Counted from the stretch's first letter, positions 12,043 to 24,480 are shown. The stretch is DNA of 64,000 nucleotides from Molossus alvarezi (GCA_037176705.1 CM073891.1:90664327-90728326), one strand, 5' to 3'. The notes: generated by a model not told the origin, from the letters alone. Numbers and translations: made by a program.

Positions 12043-12058
12043 TAAAGTTAAAACTTTT
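12043..12058. repeat. target-site duplication of the EEF1G retrocopy (left)
   Basis: TAAAGTTAAAACTTTT at this position matches TAAAGTTAACACTTTT at 13451-13466 in 15 of 16 bases. This brackets the retrocopy and marks LINE-1-mediated insertion. The last T's overlap the poly(A) tail. Confidence 0.85.
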
Positions 12059-13442
12059 TTTTTTCAATGTTCAGTTTCCTTTAATGACCCCCATCTCCCT
12101 GAAGGACAGGTGCAGGCAGCCAGATGATGGCAAGAGATGTTCACTTGAAGATATTGCCTTGATTGAAGGCTTTGCCCACATGCTGGAAGGCCCCCTCCCA
12201 GCAAAAGTACTCTCGAACCAGCGCCTGGGTCTCCTCGCTGCCAGGATCCAGTTTCCACCCGGTATATGACTCATAGTCCACCTGCCAATCTGGACTCAGC
12301 GGGAAGGCAAGCTCCTGGCCACGGAAGACCCAGATTCCAGAAATGGAGCTGCTATTGTTGGTTCCAAAGAGGATGACACTGGCAAAGGCATTCTTCTCAG
12401 CTTGTGCAGTCGCTGGAACATTCCAATGAAGAGGCTGCAACTCATGAAGGTCTGGGAGAGCTCTTCGGGGAAGCGGTACTCGGAGCACCACGGGGACCAG
12501 CCGTCCTTATCAAAGTGCTCCCCAATGTACGGCAGCGCCACAGACAGCGTGTCCTCATTCGGAGTACTTGCACTTAAATTCATCTAACACAAAGGGCGGG
12601 TGAGCAAAGGGGTCCTTGGCCTTTGGCTCAGCAGCCAGCGCCTGCTCACATTTATCCAGGAGCAGGAGCAGCTGCCTTTTTCCGCTCAGCCTGGGGTTTC
12701 TGCTTCTCCTCCCAAGATCCCTCTCCGTCCGTGGGGTGTCCTTTTTAGGCTGGCTCTCTGCAAACGTTTTAGCATCAAACTGAGCCATCTTCTCACAGAG
12801 TTTCACCTCACCCAAGACAGCTGGAACTGGGGCTGGTTAATGCAGGTGAGGAACCAGCGGTTGGTGTTGGGGAAGGCCTGCCGGAAAGAGCTCCAGGACC
12901 TGTTTGTAGAGCCACAAGAGGGTACAGACAAGTGTGATGTCAGCCACTGTCACACGTTCGCCCACCAGAAAAGTCCTTGTCTTCAAGTGAGCATCCATCA
13001 GCCCCCAAATTCGCCTCACCTCCTCCTTTGCATTCTCTGTGGCCTGCTTGTTGTAGCGCATGATGCCCAAGGTGGGGGACACCCAAGTACTGGCTGGGGG
13101 CACTGGGTCGCTATCAGCAAAGTGCACCCACTGTGCCACCTGAGCTGCTGCCTCTGGACTACTTCCCCGAAGCTCCTCATTGCTCACGTAGTAGGCGATG
13201 GCATTGCTCTCAAACACACAGAATCCGTCCTCACCTTCAAATGCTGGAATCTTGCCTGCAGGAAATATGCCGAGAAATTCAGGGGTGCGGTTGGTTTGAC
13301 AAAAGTGGAAGTGGGGTGGTGCGGAGAGTATGCGGTCCTGAGCCCCACTGTACTGAGGAGCAGCGAGGGCCTTGAAGGCCCTCCAGTTTTCAGGAAATGT
13401 GTACAGGGTCCCAGCCACCGTGATAACTATGCAGAGAAAGGG
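12055..13442 (-). pseudogene. EEF1G: processed pseudogene of EEF1G (elongation factor 1-gamma)
   Basis: In reverse, this is a full-length intronless copy of EEF1G, the glutathione-transferase-like structural subunit of the eEF1B guanine-exchange complex. The N-terminal GST-like half (13418 down to about 12880) is readable. It contains [15 protein letters not shown] and [15 protein letters not shown]. Frameshifts follow [13 protein letters not shown], the central Lys/Glu-rich linker, and the segment around [10 protein letters not shown]. The C-terminal domain ends [11 protein letters not shown] then stop at 12141. The start codon has become ACG (13421-13423), followed by GTG. The 3' UTR ends with an ATTAAA-type signal and a poly(A) tail, seen as T's at 12055-12064. 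A 16-bp duplication flanks the copy. It is a dead LINE-1-mediated retrocopy. Confidence 0.96.
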
Positions 13443-13450
13443 AGTGGGGC

Positions 13451-13466
13451 TAAAGTTAACACTTTT
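13451..13466. repeat. target-site duplication of the EEF1G retrocopy (right)
   Basis: Partner of the duplication at 12043-12058. It lies just beyond the retained 5' UTR of the retrocopy. Confidence 0.85.
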
Positions 13467-13618
13467 AAAAACTATCCCATATTAATGATATTCTTTTTAA
13501 AGTGTTGCTACAAATATCTCTTTACATTAAGAATAGTCTCTTATGGGAAAACATGGAATCTTCCTCTGAAAATATTGGTTGGTTAGAGTATTCCTAATCA
13601 AAGACATGGTCATCACTT

Positions 13619-13885
13619 AATGTGACTTTTTAATTTTTATTTTTTATCCTCACCTGAGACATTTTTGCATTTATCTTCAGATAGAGTGGGAGGGAGGAAA
13701 GGAGGAAGAGAAACATCTGATGTGTCTCTCTCACATCGAGTAGTTGCCACCCACGTGACACCAACCACGGGAGACAAACTGTAATCGAGGCACATGCCCT
13801 TACCAGAACCGAACTCGGCCTCTCTGGTCCCCTGCCGTACACTCTAACCTCTGAGCCAAACCAGCCAGGGCTAATGTGACTTTTT
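13619..13885 (-). repeat. VES SINE with target-site duplication
   Basis: Reverse-strand VES at 13632-13872, from 'ttatcctcacctgagacatt' to 'tgagccaaaccagccagggc'. It is bounded by AATGTGACTTTTT at 13619-13631 and 13873-13885. Confidence 0.92.
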
Positions 13886-13978
13886 TTTTTTAAGGTCTTG
13901 GTTAACTCTCATTTAGATGATTAATCCATGGAAATGTTCTTTCTTCTCAGCCTTACTAAGAATAAAACTTTAGACGTC

Positions 13979-15090
13979 AATACCACGTGGAAACACCTAA
14001 GGCAAGAGAAACAAAGGAAAAAATGAACACATGGAACTATATCAAACTAAAAAGCTTCTGCACAGCAAAAGAAACAACCATCAAAACGGAAAGGGATCCC
14101 ACTGTATGGGAGACCATAATCACCAATGATGCATCAGATAAAGGGTTAATTTCCAAAATATATAGAGTGCTTACACAATTCAACAAAAGGAAGACAAAGA
14201 ACCCAATTAAAAAATGGGCAGAGGATCTAAATAGACACCTTTCCAAAACGGACATACAAATGGCCAAGAGACATATGAAGAAATGCTCAACATCATTAAT
14301 CATCAGAGAGATGCAAATTAAAACAACTATGAGGTATCACCTCACACCTGTCAAAATGGCCACCATCAACAAATCATCAAACAACAAGTGTTGTTGGGGG
14401 TGTGGAGAAAAGGGGACTCTAGTACACTGCTGGTGGAAATGCAGACTGGTGCAGCCACTGTGGAAAACAGTATGATGTTTCCTCAAAAAGTTAAAAATTG
14501 AACTGCCATTTGACCCAGTGATCCCACTTTAGGAATATACCCTAAGAAACCTGAAACACCAATTAGAAAAAATATATGTACCCCCATGTTTGTAGCAGCA
14601 CTATTTACAATAGCTAAGATCTGGAAACAACCCAAGTGTCCATCAGTAGATGAGTGGATTTAAAAGCTGTGGTACATATACACAATGGAGTACTATGCAG
14701 CTGTAAGAAAGAAATATCTCTTATTTTTTGAGATGGCATGGAAGGACCTGGAGAGTATTATGCTAAGTGAAACAAGCCAAGCAGAGAAAGACAAATATCA
14801 CATGATCTCACTTATTTGTGGAATATAATGAACTAAACAAACTGCTGAACAAAATTAACCCAGAGATATAGAGGTGGGGTACAGACTGACAAGCCTCAGG
14901 GAGAGGAGGTTTGGGGCGAAAAGATAAACCCCAGAACTTACATGCATGTATGCATGACCAATGAACATAGACAACAAAGCTGGGGATGAGGCGGGGGGAA
15001 GGGGAGGAGGGTGTCAGTGGGGGGAAAATGAGAAACATCTATAACAAAAACAAATTAATAAATAAAAAATTAAAAAAAATACCACGTGGA
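13979..15090 (+). mobile_element. 5'-truncated LINE-1 (ORF2 C-terminus and 3' UTR)
   Basis: L1 insertion at 13992-15077, bounded by a perfect 13-bp duplication AATACCACGTGGA (13979-13991, 15078-15090). The frame at 13987-14475 encodes the last part of ORF2p, including [20 protein letters not shown] and the Cys-containing [12 protein letters not shown] region, and stops early after PLWKTV. The rest of the C-terminus follows with further stops. It then has a G-rich 3' UTR and an AATAAA-containing A-rich tail. It is not a functional element. Confidence 0.93.
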
Positions 15091-15436
15091 TAATGGAATT
15101 ACATTTTGAGAGTAATCTCAATAGACCTCTATTTTCCTATAGGAAACCTGCTTGTCTGTACAAAAATCTATTCAAAAGCCATTGGGCCATTATGCTGTTA
15201 GTGTGACATCTGCAGCCAAAATGCAGTCAGAGTCTATGGAACAATAATGGAAGATGTGTTCACAAAACACCTGAATCCTCCTCCTATCTTCATGTCTGAA
15301 AGCGGCAGTAAGAACTATGTCCTAAATAAGAGCTTCAAATTATTTCTTTATCAAGTAAACCGAAGACAATAAAGGACATGAAGAATGGATTTATTTGTCA
15401 CTGCTATCATGACTGGCATGGAGAGTCTTGCCAGCA
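15091..15436. other. unrecognised intergenic sequence
   Basis: No gene or repeat recognised between the L1 and the short SINE. Confidence 0.3.
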
Positions 15437-15438
15437 AG

Positions 15439-15570
15439 GCTCTTCAGATCTTTTTTTTTTTTTTTTTTAAGAGTATGTGCTTTTAGCGGGAATTGAACCC
15501 TAGTCTCTCTGGTCCACGGGCAGATGATCGAACCGCTGAGCCAAACCAACCAGGGCTCTTCAGATCTTTT
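15439..15570 (-). repeat. short VES SINE, tRNA-like half only
   Basis: Only the tRNA-like head of a VES (about 15470-15553, 'gaaccctagtctctctggtc' to 'gccaaaccaaccaggg') is attached directly to a poly(A) tail (T's at 15451-15468). It is bounded by a perfect 17-bp duplication GGCTCTTCAGATCTTTT at 15439-15455 and 15554-15570. The second half of the usual element is absent, yet both duplications are intact. Confidence 0.88.
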
Positions 15571-15799
15571 GAGAGGAAAAATAAGGTTTCTATGGGTAAC
15601 TTTCATTTATCAGTTTTTCCCAGCATGACCTTATCTGTAATTCTGTTGAATTTTGTTTACCCCCTGCTACAATATAATGCCAATTTTTCCTTGATATACC
15701 GAAGAGTAGAAGATATTTTTTTCATTAACTTCAATATACTTCTAAAATATTTATTGACTTTCAAGTTAAAAAAAAAGACAATAATTGACTCCATTCATT

Positions 15800-16230
15800 G
15801 ATATACCAATTATTTATTGGGTGTTTACCTCATGTTAGGTACTAGGGATAAAGAAATGAACATACCAAAGTGTCTGTTCTCAGGGAGCTTAAATTTTTGT
15901 GGAAAAATGAATAACTAACTAACTAACTAATTAATTATTGCATACATATCAAAGGGTAATTAGTACTGTGGAGAATAATAAACCAGGGTAAAGGGGTTAG
16001 GGAATATGGAAAATTTCATATAGGGTTGTCAAATAAGACTTTCCTAATGAGATAAGCTGAAGATAGAAGGACCAGGACTCAAATATATCTGAGAAAAGCA
16101 TTCTTGGAACAAGGAAGAGCAATTGCAAAATCCTTGAAATGAGAACAGGTTTGAAATGTTTCAGGACATCAAGAATGTCAGTGTGGTTGAGACAGGAGGA
16201 AGAGTGAGGGGAATGGAGAGCTGGGCAATT
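15800..16230 (+). repeat. L2 LINE fragment
   Basis: The ordered phrases 'atgttaggtactagggataa', 'ctcagggagcttaaattttt', 'gacaggaggaagagtgaggg' and others match L2. It is interrupted by a short (AACT)n run near 15911. Confidence 0.65.
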
Positions 16231-17385
16231 AATTAACTTTATTTGAACTTAGAGGCTGAATGAAAGTAACTTTAAAAAAATTACTGAAGATAAAATTCTG
16301 GAGTAAAGTGGGCCAAATCAAATATAATATCTACATTTTAGTTTTTAATAGATATACATTGCTATTGAATAGTGACAGAGCATCAATTAAGACATTGATA
16401 CAATGATTTTGAGACGCCAATCATTTATAGCAAATTAGAGAATTTGTAAAAAGGTCATATGGGACACAGAACACACAATAATATAGGAGCTAAAGAAGGC
16501 AACCACTGTGTTCCAGCTGTTTGTGTTTCAGGGACTGAGAATTCCTAAATAATACAAGTGACCCTAAGAATCCAAGTCATAGGGGTAAGAGGGATGCATA
16601 TTGAATGCAATAGACTTCAATTTTATTCAAACTATCACGAGGGCTCTTGGAAATTCATTTAGCAACCATCAACATCTGAAGGTAAGCCCTATTAGGCTCA
16701 TGTAAGATAGAATTTATATAGGAAATTTTTTTATTTGATACTTATTGGTTTATTAGATATGCCACATCTAAGTGATTTATTTCCTTTCAATTTTCAGTGC
16801 TTGGCAAGTCATTTGAAAAATTCATGTGGTCATTTGACTTGACCTAGTTATAACCCAGGTCATTTTTCATAAAGACTCATAAGAGACTGGAGTACCCCAA
16901 ATGCCATGTCCCTCTCTGACACCATCCAAATTTTGCATTTCTATATGTATTTCATCCTGGCATACACAGAGAACTTTGATAGATAGATCACATTCAGATT
17001 CAGATTTCAATTTATTTGTTTGTCTGTTAATTAATCATTTATTCATTCATTTTCAGGAGAAAAATAGTTATAGAGGCAATGAAATATAGTAAGCTAAATT
17101 GAGGGCTATTTGCTAAGTTTCTCTATTTTGTTGGTATCCTGCTGCAAATACCTAGTAAATTAGATTCTTGTGTTCAAGTAAGAAATGTTTTTACAACTAC
17201 GAAAGTCAGTACCAAATCATGATAAGTGAAAAAGGATGGGTCCTTCGTTCCTTATGGTGATGATAAGTTTTTCAACAATATTAAATGAGGATTTTGATAT
17301 AATATTGACTTCCAGTAGAACAGGAAAAGGCAAATATTAATAAATGTTATCACCATTTTGAAGATGAAGAAAATAAGATATGGAT
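16231..17385. other. unrecognised intergenic sequence
   Basis: AT-rich sequence with no supported gene. The 62-codon frame at 16901 has no domain. No repeat assigned. Confidence 0.3.
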
Positions 17386-17576
17386 CAGGGATGGGGAAAC
17401 TTTTTTCTACCAAGGGCCATTTGGATATTTATAACATCATTCACAGGCCATACAAATTATCATCTTAAAAATTAGCCTGCTATATTTGGTCAGACTATTT
17501 TGGTGAGGCGTGTGATGTTAGCTGGTATTGATTTTGAATCCTTATATGGCCCGTGGGCCGGACATTCCCCACCCTG
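17386..17576. mobile_element. hAT-like MITE
   Basis: A 191-bp block whose ends are near-perfect inverted repeats: CAGGGATGGGGAAAC on the left and, reversed, CAGGGTGGGGAATGT on the right. Inside are 'aagggccatttggatattta' and 'tatggcccgtgggccgg', which are typical of non-autonomous hAT elements. I could not find a convincing 8-bp target duplication, so the exact ends may have decayed. Confidence 0.6.
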
Positions 17577-18329
17577 CTACAAACAGGATGCACATCACTG
17601 CTGTCCACTATTTAAATTTACAGTACCTTCAAAATAATCAAGGTCTAAAAGAAAAATTGTGGTAGATAAAACAAAAACAGGAAAACATATTGAAAATACA
17701 TAAAAGAAAATAGGAAACACCACAATTCTATTACCAACAGGTAATCATTTAACTTTTTTTAAGTAACAGATATTAAATTTTATTTCTTAAATCAAATAGC
17801 AAGCAAAAGGAACTAAAACCAATTGAACTGCCACATTTCTAATAACAGATTCTTCAAAATTTTGGTTTGTAAAAAAAATCTGCTCAAGTTAAAATAATGA
17901 TAAAAAAAAATTACATTTTTGTTGTAATTTATTTTGACTTAATTAATTGTAGGTTTCCAGACTATAATACTTAGTCAACTATCTCATAAAAATGAGAAAT
18001 CATCAATTATGTCTCATCTAAAGACAAATATATACACTTCTGTTTTTTCTTAAATAAAAGATAAAATGTTAAATTCTATTCCTATACTTATAATAATTCT
18101 CCTAAAGAATTGTTCTGTAAGCAAAATAGCTTATAAATACAATTTTTTTTTTTGTAAATTAAACATACTGTATAAGATGATAGATAGTACCTGTTTGAAA
18201 CCCAAAAGGTGCTGGTCTCTCTCCTGAATTACCTGATCAATGACACTTTGTCTGTTGTCTAGGGCAGCATGGTTCCTTATTTCCTATTAACTGTTCAAAA
18301 GTCACAAAACCCTTTACTAGAACACAGAC
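17577..18329. other. AT-rich unrecognised sequence
   Basis: Very AT-rich with several poly(A)/poly(T) runs. No gene or repeat recognised. Confidence 0.3.
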
Positions 18330-19920
18330 TTTTAAAATAATTTATCTTTATTGTTGAAAGTATTACAGATAATCATTCTCCCTCCCACTTACGCCTCCCC
18401 CCACCCCACTTTCACAGCACTGTTATCTGTGTTCATTGGTTGTGTGTGTACGCATATAGGTTATTTGGTTTATCTCTTCCCAACCATCCCATTCCCTCTG
18501 AGGTTTGTCAGTCTGTTCCCTACTTCTATTTCTCTGGATCTATTTTATTTTGTTCATGATATTCCACAAATAAGTGAGATCATGTGGTACTCATCTTTCT
18601 CTTATTAGCTTATTTCACTTAGCACAATGCTCTCCAGGTCCCTCCATGCCATTTCAAAGGATAAGAGATCTTTCTTTCTTACTGTTGCATAGTATTCCAT
18701 TGTGTATATGTACCACAGCTTTTTTATCACTCATCTATTGATGGACGCTTGGGCTCTTTCCAGATCTTAGCTATGTAAATAGTTTTATTATGAACATAGG
18801 GGTGCCTATTTTCTTTCTGATTGGTATTTCAGAATTCTTAGGATATCCTAGAAGTATCCTAGAAGTGGGATCACTGGGTCAAATGGCAGCTCCATTTTTA
18901 ATTTTTTTGAGGAAACACCATATTGTTTTCCATAGTGGCTGCACCAGTCTGCATTTCCACCAGCAGTGTATAATTGAGTACCCCTGTCTCCACACCTTTG
19001 CCAGCACTTGTTGTTTGTCAATTTGTTGATGGTAGCCATTCTGGCAGGTGTGAGGTGTTACCTCATAGTAATTTTAATTTTCATCTCTCTGATGATTAGT
19101 GACTAACATTTTTTTTCGTATGTCTCTTGGCCATTTGTATGACCTGTTTGGAGAAGTATCTCTTCAGGCCCTCTGTCCATTTTTAAATTAGATTGTTTCT
19201 TTTCCTTTTGTTGAGTTGCATGAGTACTTTATATAGTTTAGAAATTAACCCCTTATCTGATATATCATTGGCAAATATGTTCTCCTAAACAGTAGATTCT
19301 TTTTTCATTTTGATTCTGGTTTCTTTTTCTGTGCAGAAGCTCTTTAGTTTGATGTAGTCCCATTTATTGATTTTTTTTTTTTGCTCAAAGCAATGTATAA
19401 GTAAAAATTCTACTATGTGTGATATCTGAGATTCTGCTGCCTATATTTTCTTTTAGGATTTTTATGGTTTCATGACTTACATTTAAGTCTTTTGTTTATT
19501 TGAGTTTATTCTTGTGTATAGAGTAAGTTGATTGTCTAGTTTCATTTTTTTTTTTTGCATGTACCTGTCCAATTTACCAACACCATTCATTGAAGAGACT
19601 GTCTTTACTCCATTGTATGTTCTTGCTTCCTCTGTCAAATATTAATTGATCATAATGTCTTGGTTTGATTTCTGGGTTCTCTGTTCTGTTTCAGTGATCT
19701 ATATGCCTTTTCTTGTGTTAGTACCAGGGTGCTTTGATTACAATGGTTTTCATCTTTCATTTTGTTTATGTGGTGTGTCACATTTATTGATTTATGAATA
19801 TTATACCAGCAATACATCCCTGGGATAAATCCCACTTGGTCATGGTGAGTAATCTTTTTAATATATTGCTGGATTCAATTTGCTAATATTTTGTCAAGAA
19901 TTTCAGCGTTTATGTTGAAC
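18330..19920 (-). repeat. LINE-1, 3' half (reverse strand)
   Basis: Starts with the L1 3' UTR ('ttatctttattgttgaaagt', then the C-rich segment). It continues through the ORF2 C-terminal coding region in reverse. The frame at 18848-19039 (-) still encodes [18 protein letters not shown]. The copy is truncated near 19920. Many stops and indels show it is old and dead. Confidence 0.85.
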
Positions 19921-22900
19921 ACATAATTTTTGATCAGGTACTTTCTTCTTTCAGTCTCTTAATTGTTCCACACCACTAATTTTGAAGTTAGACAAAATGT
20001 ATGTCTGTATCTCAACAGTATGTCATCATCAGAAAATAGTCTTTAGTAAATTCATAACATTATATTTATTTTTATATTGAAGATATTCTTTACAATGCCT
20101 TACAACTTTTTCTCTTCTAACTTAGACTCTCATACAGCTCAGGATAATTTTCTTTTATATTTTTAAAATGGGCTCCTTCCTTCCATTCTTTCTAATAGAT
20201 ATATCTTATTTATTCTAGATCTGTACTCTGTGTTGTTTTCCTTTCATATATTCGAAGTCTCTGTCTTTTTTGCTTTGTATTATGGATTTCCTCACATTTT
20301 TTCCTAGAATACTGGTTTAGTTATTACCATATTCTGATCCTCATATGTTTAATTCCAAAAAAAATTTTTATGTGTGCAATATGTTCCTTTTTCATAGTAC
20401 TTTTATTTTGCTTTGAGGACCTAATAATCTCCTGAATCTCACTGAGAATATCAATTAGATATTTTTATTGTTATTGTTATATATTTTATTCTGTTCCACT
20501 TTCTCTGGAATTATTTATTTCCTTTCTTTCATACTTTTGGTCTGTTTAAAATGTTTGGTGATTTTTCTAATCTATTTATAGTTATGAAAGACCAGAATGC
20601 TTAAAAAAAAGATCACAGGAATCTACCTTTTGCATTTGTTTGGGAATACTCACTCAACAGAATTCTTGTGTTGAATGCAAGAATGAATTGTAAACTGTTA
20701 AAGGGGCTGAGGCATGCTGATAAGATTCCATCTGGAGCATGTGAGCAGAAAACAAGCAGGTTGGTAGGAATCCTCACAATTATCAAAATAAGGGGAAACT
20801 AGTCACGGGAGAGGAGTGTAATTCTCTCAAGGGTTGAACAGACTTTCCTTATTTATTTTCTCCATGCCCTCTGGGAAAATCCAGATATATATCAGTTCAG
20901 CTTTTTCACATCTTGTCCAACAGCCAAACTGTGAACCTTCCTAGAAAGATCTTTCTCTATATTTAAATGCCCTAGGGTCAAATGTTTCTGTTACTTGTCA
21001 TTCTACATACTCTTGGAAGGTGAATGGTCTGACTGGTTCTGCTAATTGAAAGAAATATTTTAATTCATTGCTCTGATAATTGGTTCTCCATGCACCTGCA
21101 GTTTTTGGTATCTGATTTCTCTGTGCGTATTAAGGTAGCTCTCTCCACTGGAGGGGACAGTTCATGCCTTTGGAGTAGGTTTTTACTACTTAAAAATTTC
21201 TGATTCAATTTTATATGTTTTCAGTCTTGGAGTCATGTCATCCTTCTTGTTTTCAGATTTATATTGTTCATATTATATTCTAAGCACATATACTGAACAT
21301 GGTGCAGTAAATACATGTGCTTAATTCATCATCTTGAACCATCAGTTCAGGTAAATTAATATATTTATTCAGGATGATAGCTAATGCCCCATTAAGAGTT
21401 AATTATTCAATTATCATTAAGGATAGCACATTAGGATCTACTTTAAAAATAATATATATTACAGTACACAAAGCACTTGACCCCTTTTTTCTCTTTAATC
21501 TGAACATCTTTTATATATACCATTTCCTTTACCTCTCAATTTTCCAACTAAAGTCATAATCAAAGCTTTCTTTCTTCTTTCTTAAGTTGGTGAATTTAAA
21601 TTGGGTATTTTCAGAAAGCAATGGTCACTTATACCAATATACTCTTAAGAGAGTCTGACTTTGGTTATAAAGAGATTTAATGCAAGGCTCCAGTTTAACT
21701 TGGAGGACTGAGTCACCCCTGTAATAACATGTTTCTCTGAACCACCACAAGGCATCCCTAGCCACTCAACCTCTGCTTTGCATCAGGTGACTAAAGGACC
21801 AGCAGCAAACAAAAGCAAAGGTAAAAGATATTTTCTGTTCTGTTTGAAAAATTTTAAGGACTGTTTTTAGGAATATGCTTTGTTAGATGGCACTGGAAAA
21901 AGACTAATTTTGTTAAATTTTTTAGAATACCCCAATTTCTTTTCGGGCCTAACTTTTTTAACTTTTTAAATACAATACTTTCAAAATGTGAGCTTGCTTT
22001 TATAAACCTATCCTCCTCAAAAATATATTTGTTACTGAGATTTATTATATATTTCAGTTATTTTTTAAATTTATCATAAGTTTATATTTGAAAATGATTC
22101 TCACTTTAATGACTAATCAAGGTTATTTTCCTCTCCTCTATATGCACAATTTCTTTTAAAAATCCTCTTTTGCAGTATAGTTGCAGTATGTTATCATAAC
22201 CTACTACTTAACTTGCAATACTATCATAATGTTTTTCATGAAGCAGATTAGAAAACAAACAATAAATCAGCCATAAGAACATAGGGCTTTATGAAAGAGC
22301 CATAACCTTAATATTTTTTATAACTTATAGTTGTGAAGAATTCCACAAGCTAACTTTATAAACATTAATAATTTTCTTTAGAGTACAAGTGTGTGTCTTT
22401 ATTTGATAAAGATTTTAATTTTGGATAATCTGTAATAAAGTTTTTTTAAAAAATGTGATCCATAGTTCTCATATCTACCATAATGGGTAGTATTAGAGGG
22501 CTGTTATTTGGAACAAGTTTGCAGATTTTAGAAAACATAGGCCCCTTTTTTGGTTATAAAAATAGATTTAAAATTATCTTTCCAAATACTGGCAAAAAGA
22601 CTGAATATACTTAGAGATAAGAAAATATCTTACTAATTGGGAAGAGGATCTGTACATATAGGTACAATAGATAAATAGATTTCTATTTTCCAGAAAAGAA
22701 AGAAAAGTATCAAACAATATAAAAAAGATAAATCTTAAGTAATTTAATCTACTGGAAAGAGAAAAACTTGAAGTCAAGAAATTTCCTAATGATGGAGGAA
22801 AAAAGTCTGTCTACTTTAGTGGCCACATATATCAAAGATAAAGTGAAAGATTTGAAAATTATAAATTGAATAAGATAGTTTAGGCAATAAAACTTGATAT

Positions 22901-23274
22901 CTCTAATCCTTTATTGCCAATTCCTGAGTAATTAACTTTAATTTAGAACCTTTGTTAATTGAGATACTTAAATTACTATATATACATATATGTATATGTG
23001 TACATATGTATATATATTATGTTATTATTGAAATATCTAAAGAAGTTTAGTATATGATTTATTTCATCCTTGTTTATAAATTTAAACTCGGGTTAATGAT
23101 GGAAAGATCACTTGTCAAAATATTCATAGATTCTGAACATTTAAGTAGTCACAGGCTAAGAGTTGAAAAGGAGTTAAATGGAGAAAGTTTAAAAATATAT
23201 AATATAAATTATATTACAATAGATATATATATGTAAATATTAAAAATACAATAAAATTCAAGTGCAGATTATCA
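19921..23274. other. long AT-rich region without recognisable features
   Basis: About 3.35 kb of AT-rich sequence. Parts of 20060-20720 have the T-rich style of a very decayed reverse-strand L1, but I cannot support that call. A TA-rich run lies at 22977-23020. No open frame longer than about 70 codons, no RNA gene and no clear repeat boundary were seen. Confidence 0.3.
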
Positions 23275-23548
23275 GGGTTCATTTTCTTTTAAAATTTTTT
23301 TTATTTATTGATTAATAAAAATTAATTATTTTTTTATTAAGAAAGAGTGGAAGGGAGAGGGGGAGAGAGAGAGAGAAACATTGATGAGAGAGAAGATCAA
23401 TTGGCCGCCTCATGCATGCCCCCCACTGGGGATTTGGCTCACAACCTGGTCATGTGCCCTGACTGGGAATTTAATCCGTGACCTACTGGTGCATGGGGCA
23501 GTGCTCAACCATGGAGCCACACCAGCTGGACCTGGGCTCATATTCTTT
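23275..23548 (-). repeat. tRNA-derived bat SINE, older variant
   Basis: Reverse-strand SINE at 23290-23533 with a (GA)n tract, 'gatcaattggccgcctcatg', 'aacctggtcatgtgccctga' and a 'ggagccacaccagctgg' head. Flanking duplication GGGTTCATTTTCTTT / GGGCTCATATTCTTT (13 of 15). Confidence 0.85.
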
Positions 23549-23844
23549 ATAATTTTTTGAGAATTGTAATATATAACATATTATCTTAACAATAAATTTC
23601 TTATTTTTAAATAAGAACCTTATTCTTTTTTGGAGAGTGCTTTAGAAAATTTAGTAGAGTTATATTTATATTTACATCATCTACAGTTACTTCTTTGTTG
23701 AAACCTTAGTCTACTTAGTTTAGCACATTCCTTGGATTGTTTTACATGTCATAGAATTGCAGGTGCTGTGAATTTCTATCAGAAATCAATAAGTAGTTGT
23801 CTTTTTCACCTAAACATAGGTCCATTGTTTATAATAGATCCAAA

Positions 23845-24165
23845 TGAATGAATTCCATGCCCCACATTATCAAGTATATAGAACAAAATAAACTGATGAA
23901 CAACATAGATCCAGAGACATGGAAGCATGAAACAGACTGAAGAATCCCAGAGGGAAGGGGGGCTGGGAAGAGATTAACTGAAGAATTTGTATGTATATAT
24001 GCATAATCCATGGACACAGACAATAGTGTGGTGAAGGCCACTGCGGGGTGGGGTTGGGGGGTGGGGATGGGATGGAAGGCGTCGATGAGGGAAAAAAGAG
24101 AGGATATCTGTAATACCTTCAACAATAAACATAAATGTAAAAAACATTTAAAAATAAAGAAACAA
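23845..24165 (+). repeat. LINE-1 3' end fragment
   Basis: Forward L1 3' UTR. 'caaaataaactgatgaacaa' and 'gatccagagacatggaagca' lead to a G-rich segment near 24042-24080 and an A-rich tail with AATAAA-like motifs. Same layout as the 3' ends at 14.8, 27.0, 34.2 and 63.5 kb. Confidence 0.85.
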
Positions 24166-24199
24166 ATCTCACTCTTCTAGGAATGGTATTTCTTTGATA

Positions 24200-24480
24200 T
24201 GTTATATTGGGTGGTTCAATAATTATTGGCTATTATCCGAGGCTACAATCGCTCTAACTTTATCATTGACATTCCAGAACAAACTTATTGCATCCTTAGT
24301 TTACCCAGAAACTATGATTGGAACACATCTGAATTTCCTATTGTATTAAGAGACCCTATCAAGGTTACATTTGAAAATGAAAATCTGTTTCATAATACTT
24401 TCAAGTTATATGGTTTACATAATTAGACTGCATGCAATTAATGCTCTTGAACAAATAAAGTTATTTTTAAGGAGTTAAAA
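24200..24480 (+). other. unidentified 66-codon frame with downstream AATAAA
   Basis: An open frame at 24226-24426 reads as ordinary protein rather than low complexity; one segment is IDIPEQTYCILSLPRNYDW. The stop is followed 27 bases later by AATAAA (24454-24459) and an A-richer stretch. That would fit the 3' end of a transcript or a processed retrocopy fragment. I do not recognise the protein. No flanking duplication or splice sites were found. It could also be chance. Confidence 0.25.

Noticed and set aside
12600..13586. 328-codon plus-strand open frame
   Set aside because: Antisense of the EEF1G retrocopy; the matching sense text is clearly EEF1G.
19921..23274. Possible very old L1 in the T-rich part near 20060-20720
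   Set aside because: Style resembles decayed reverse-strand L1, but no ordered run of recognisable phrases supports it.
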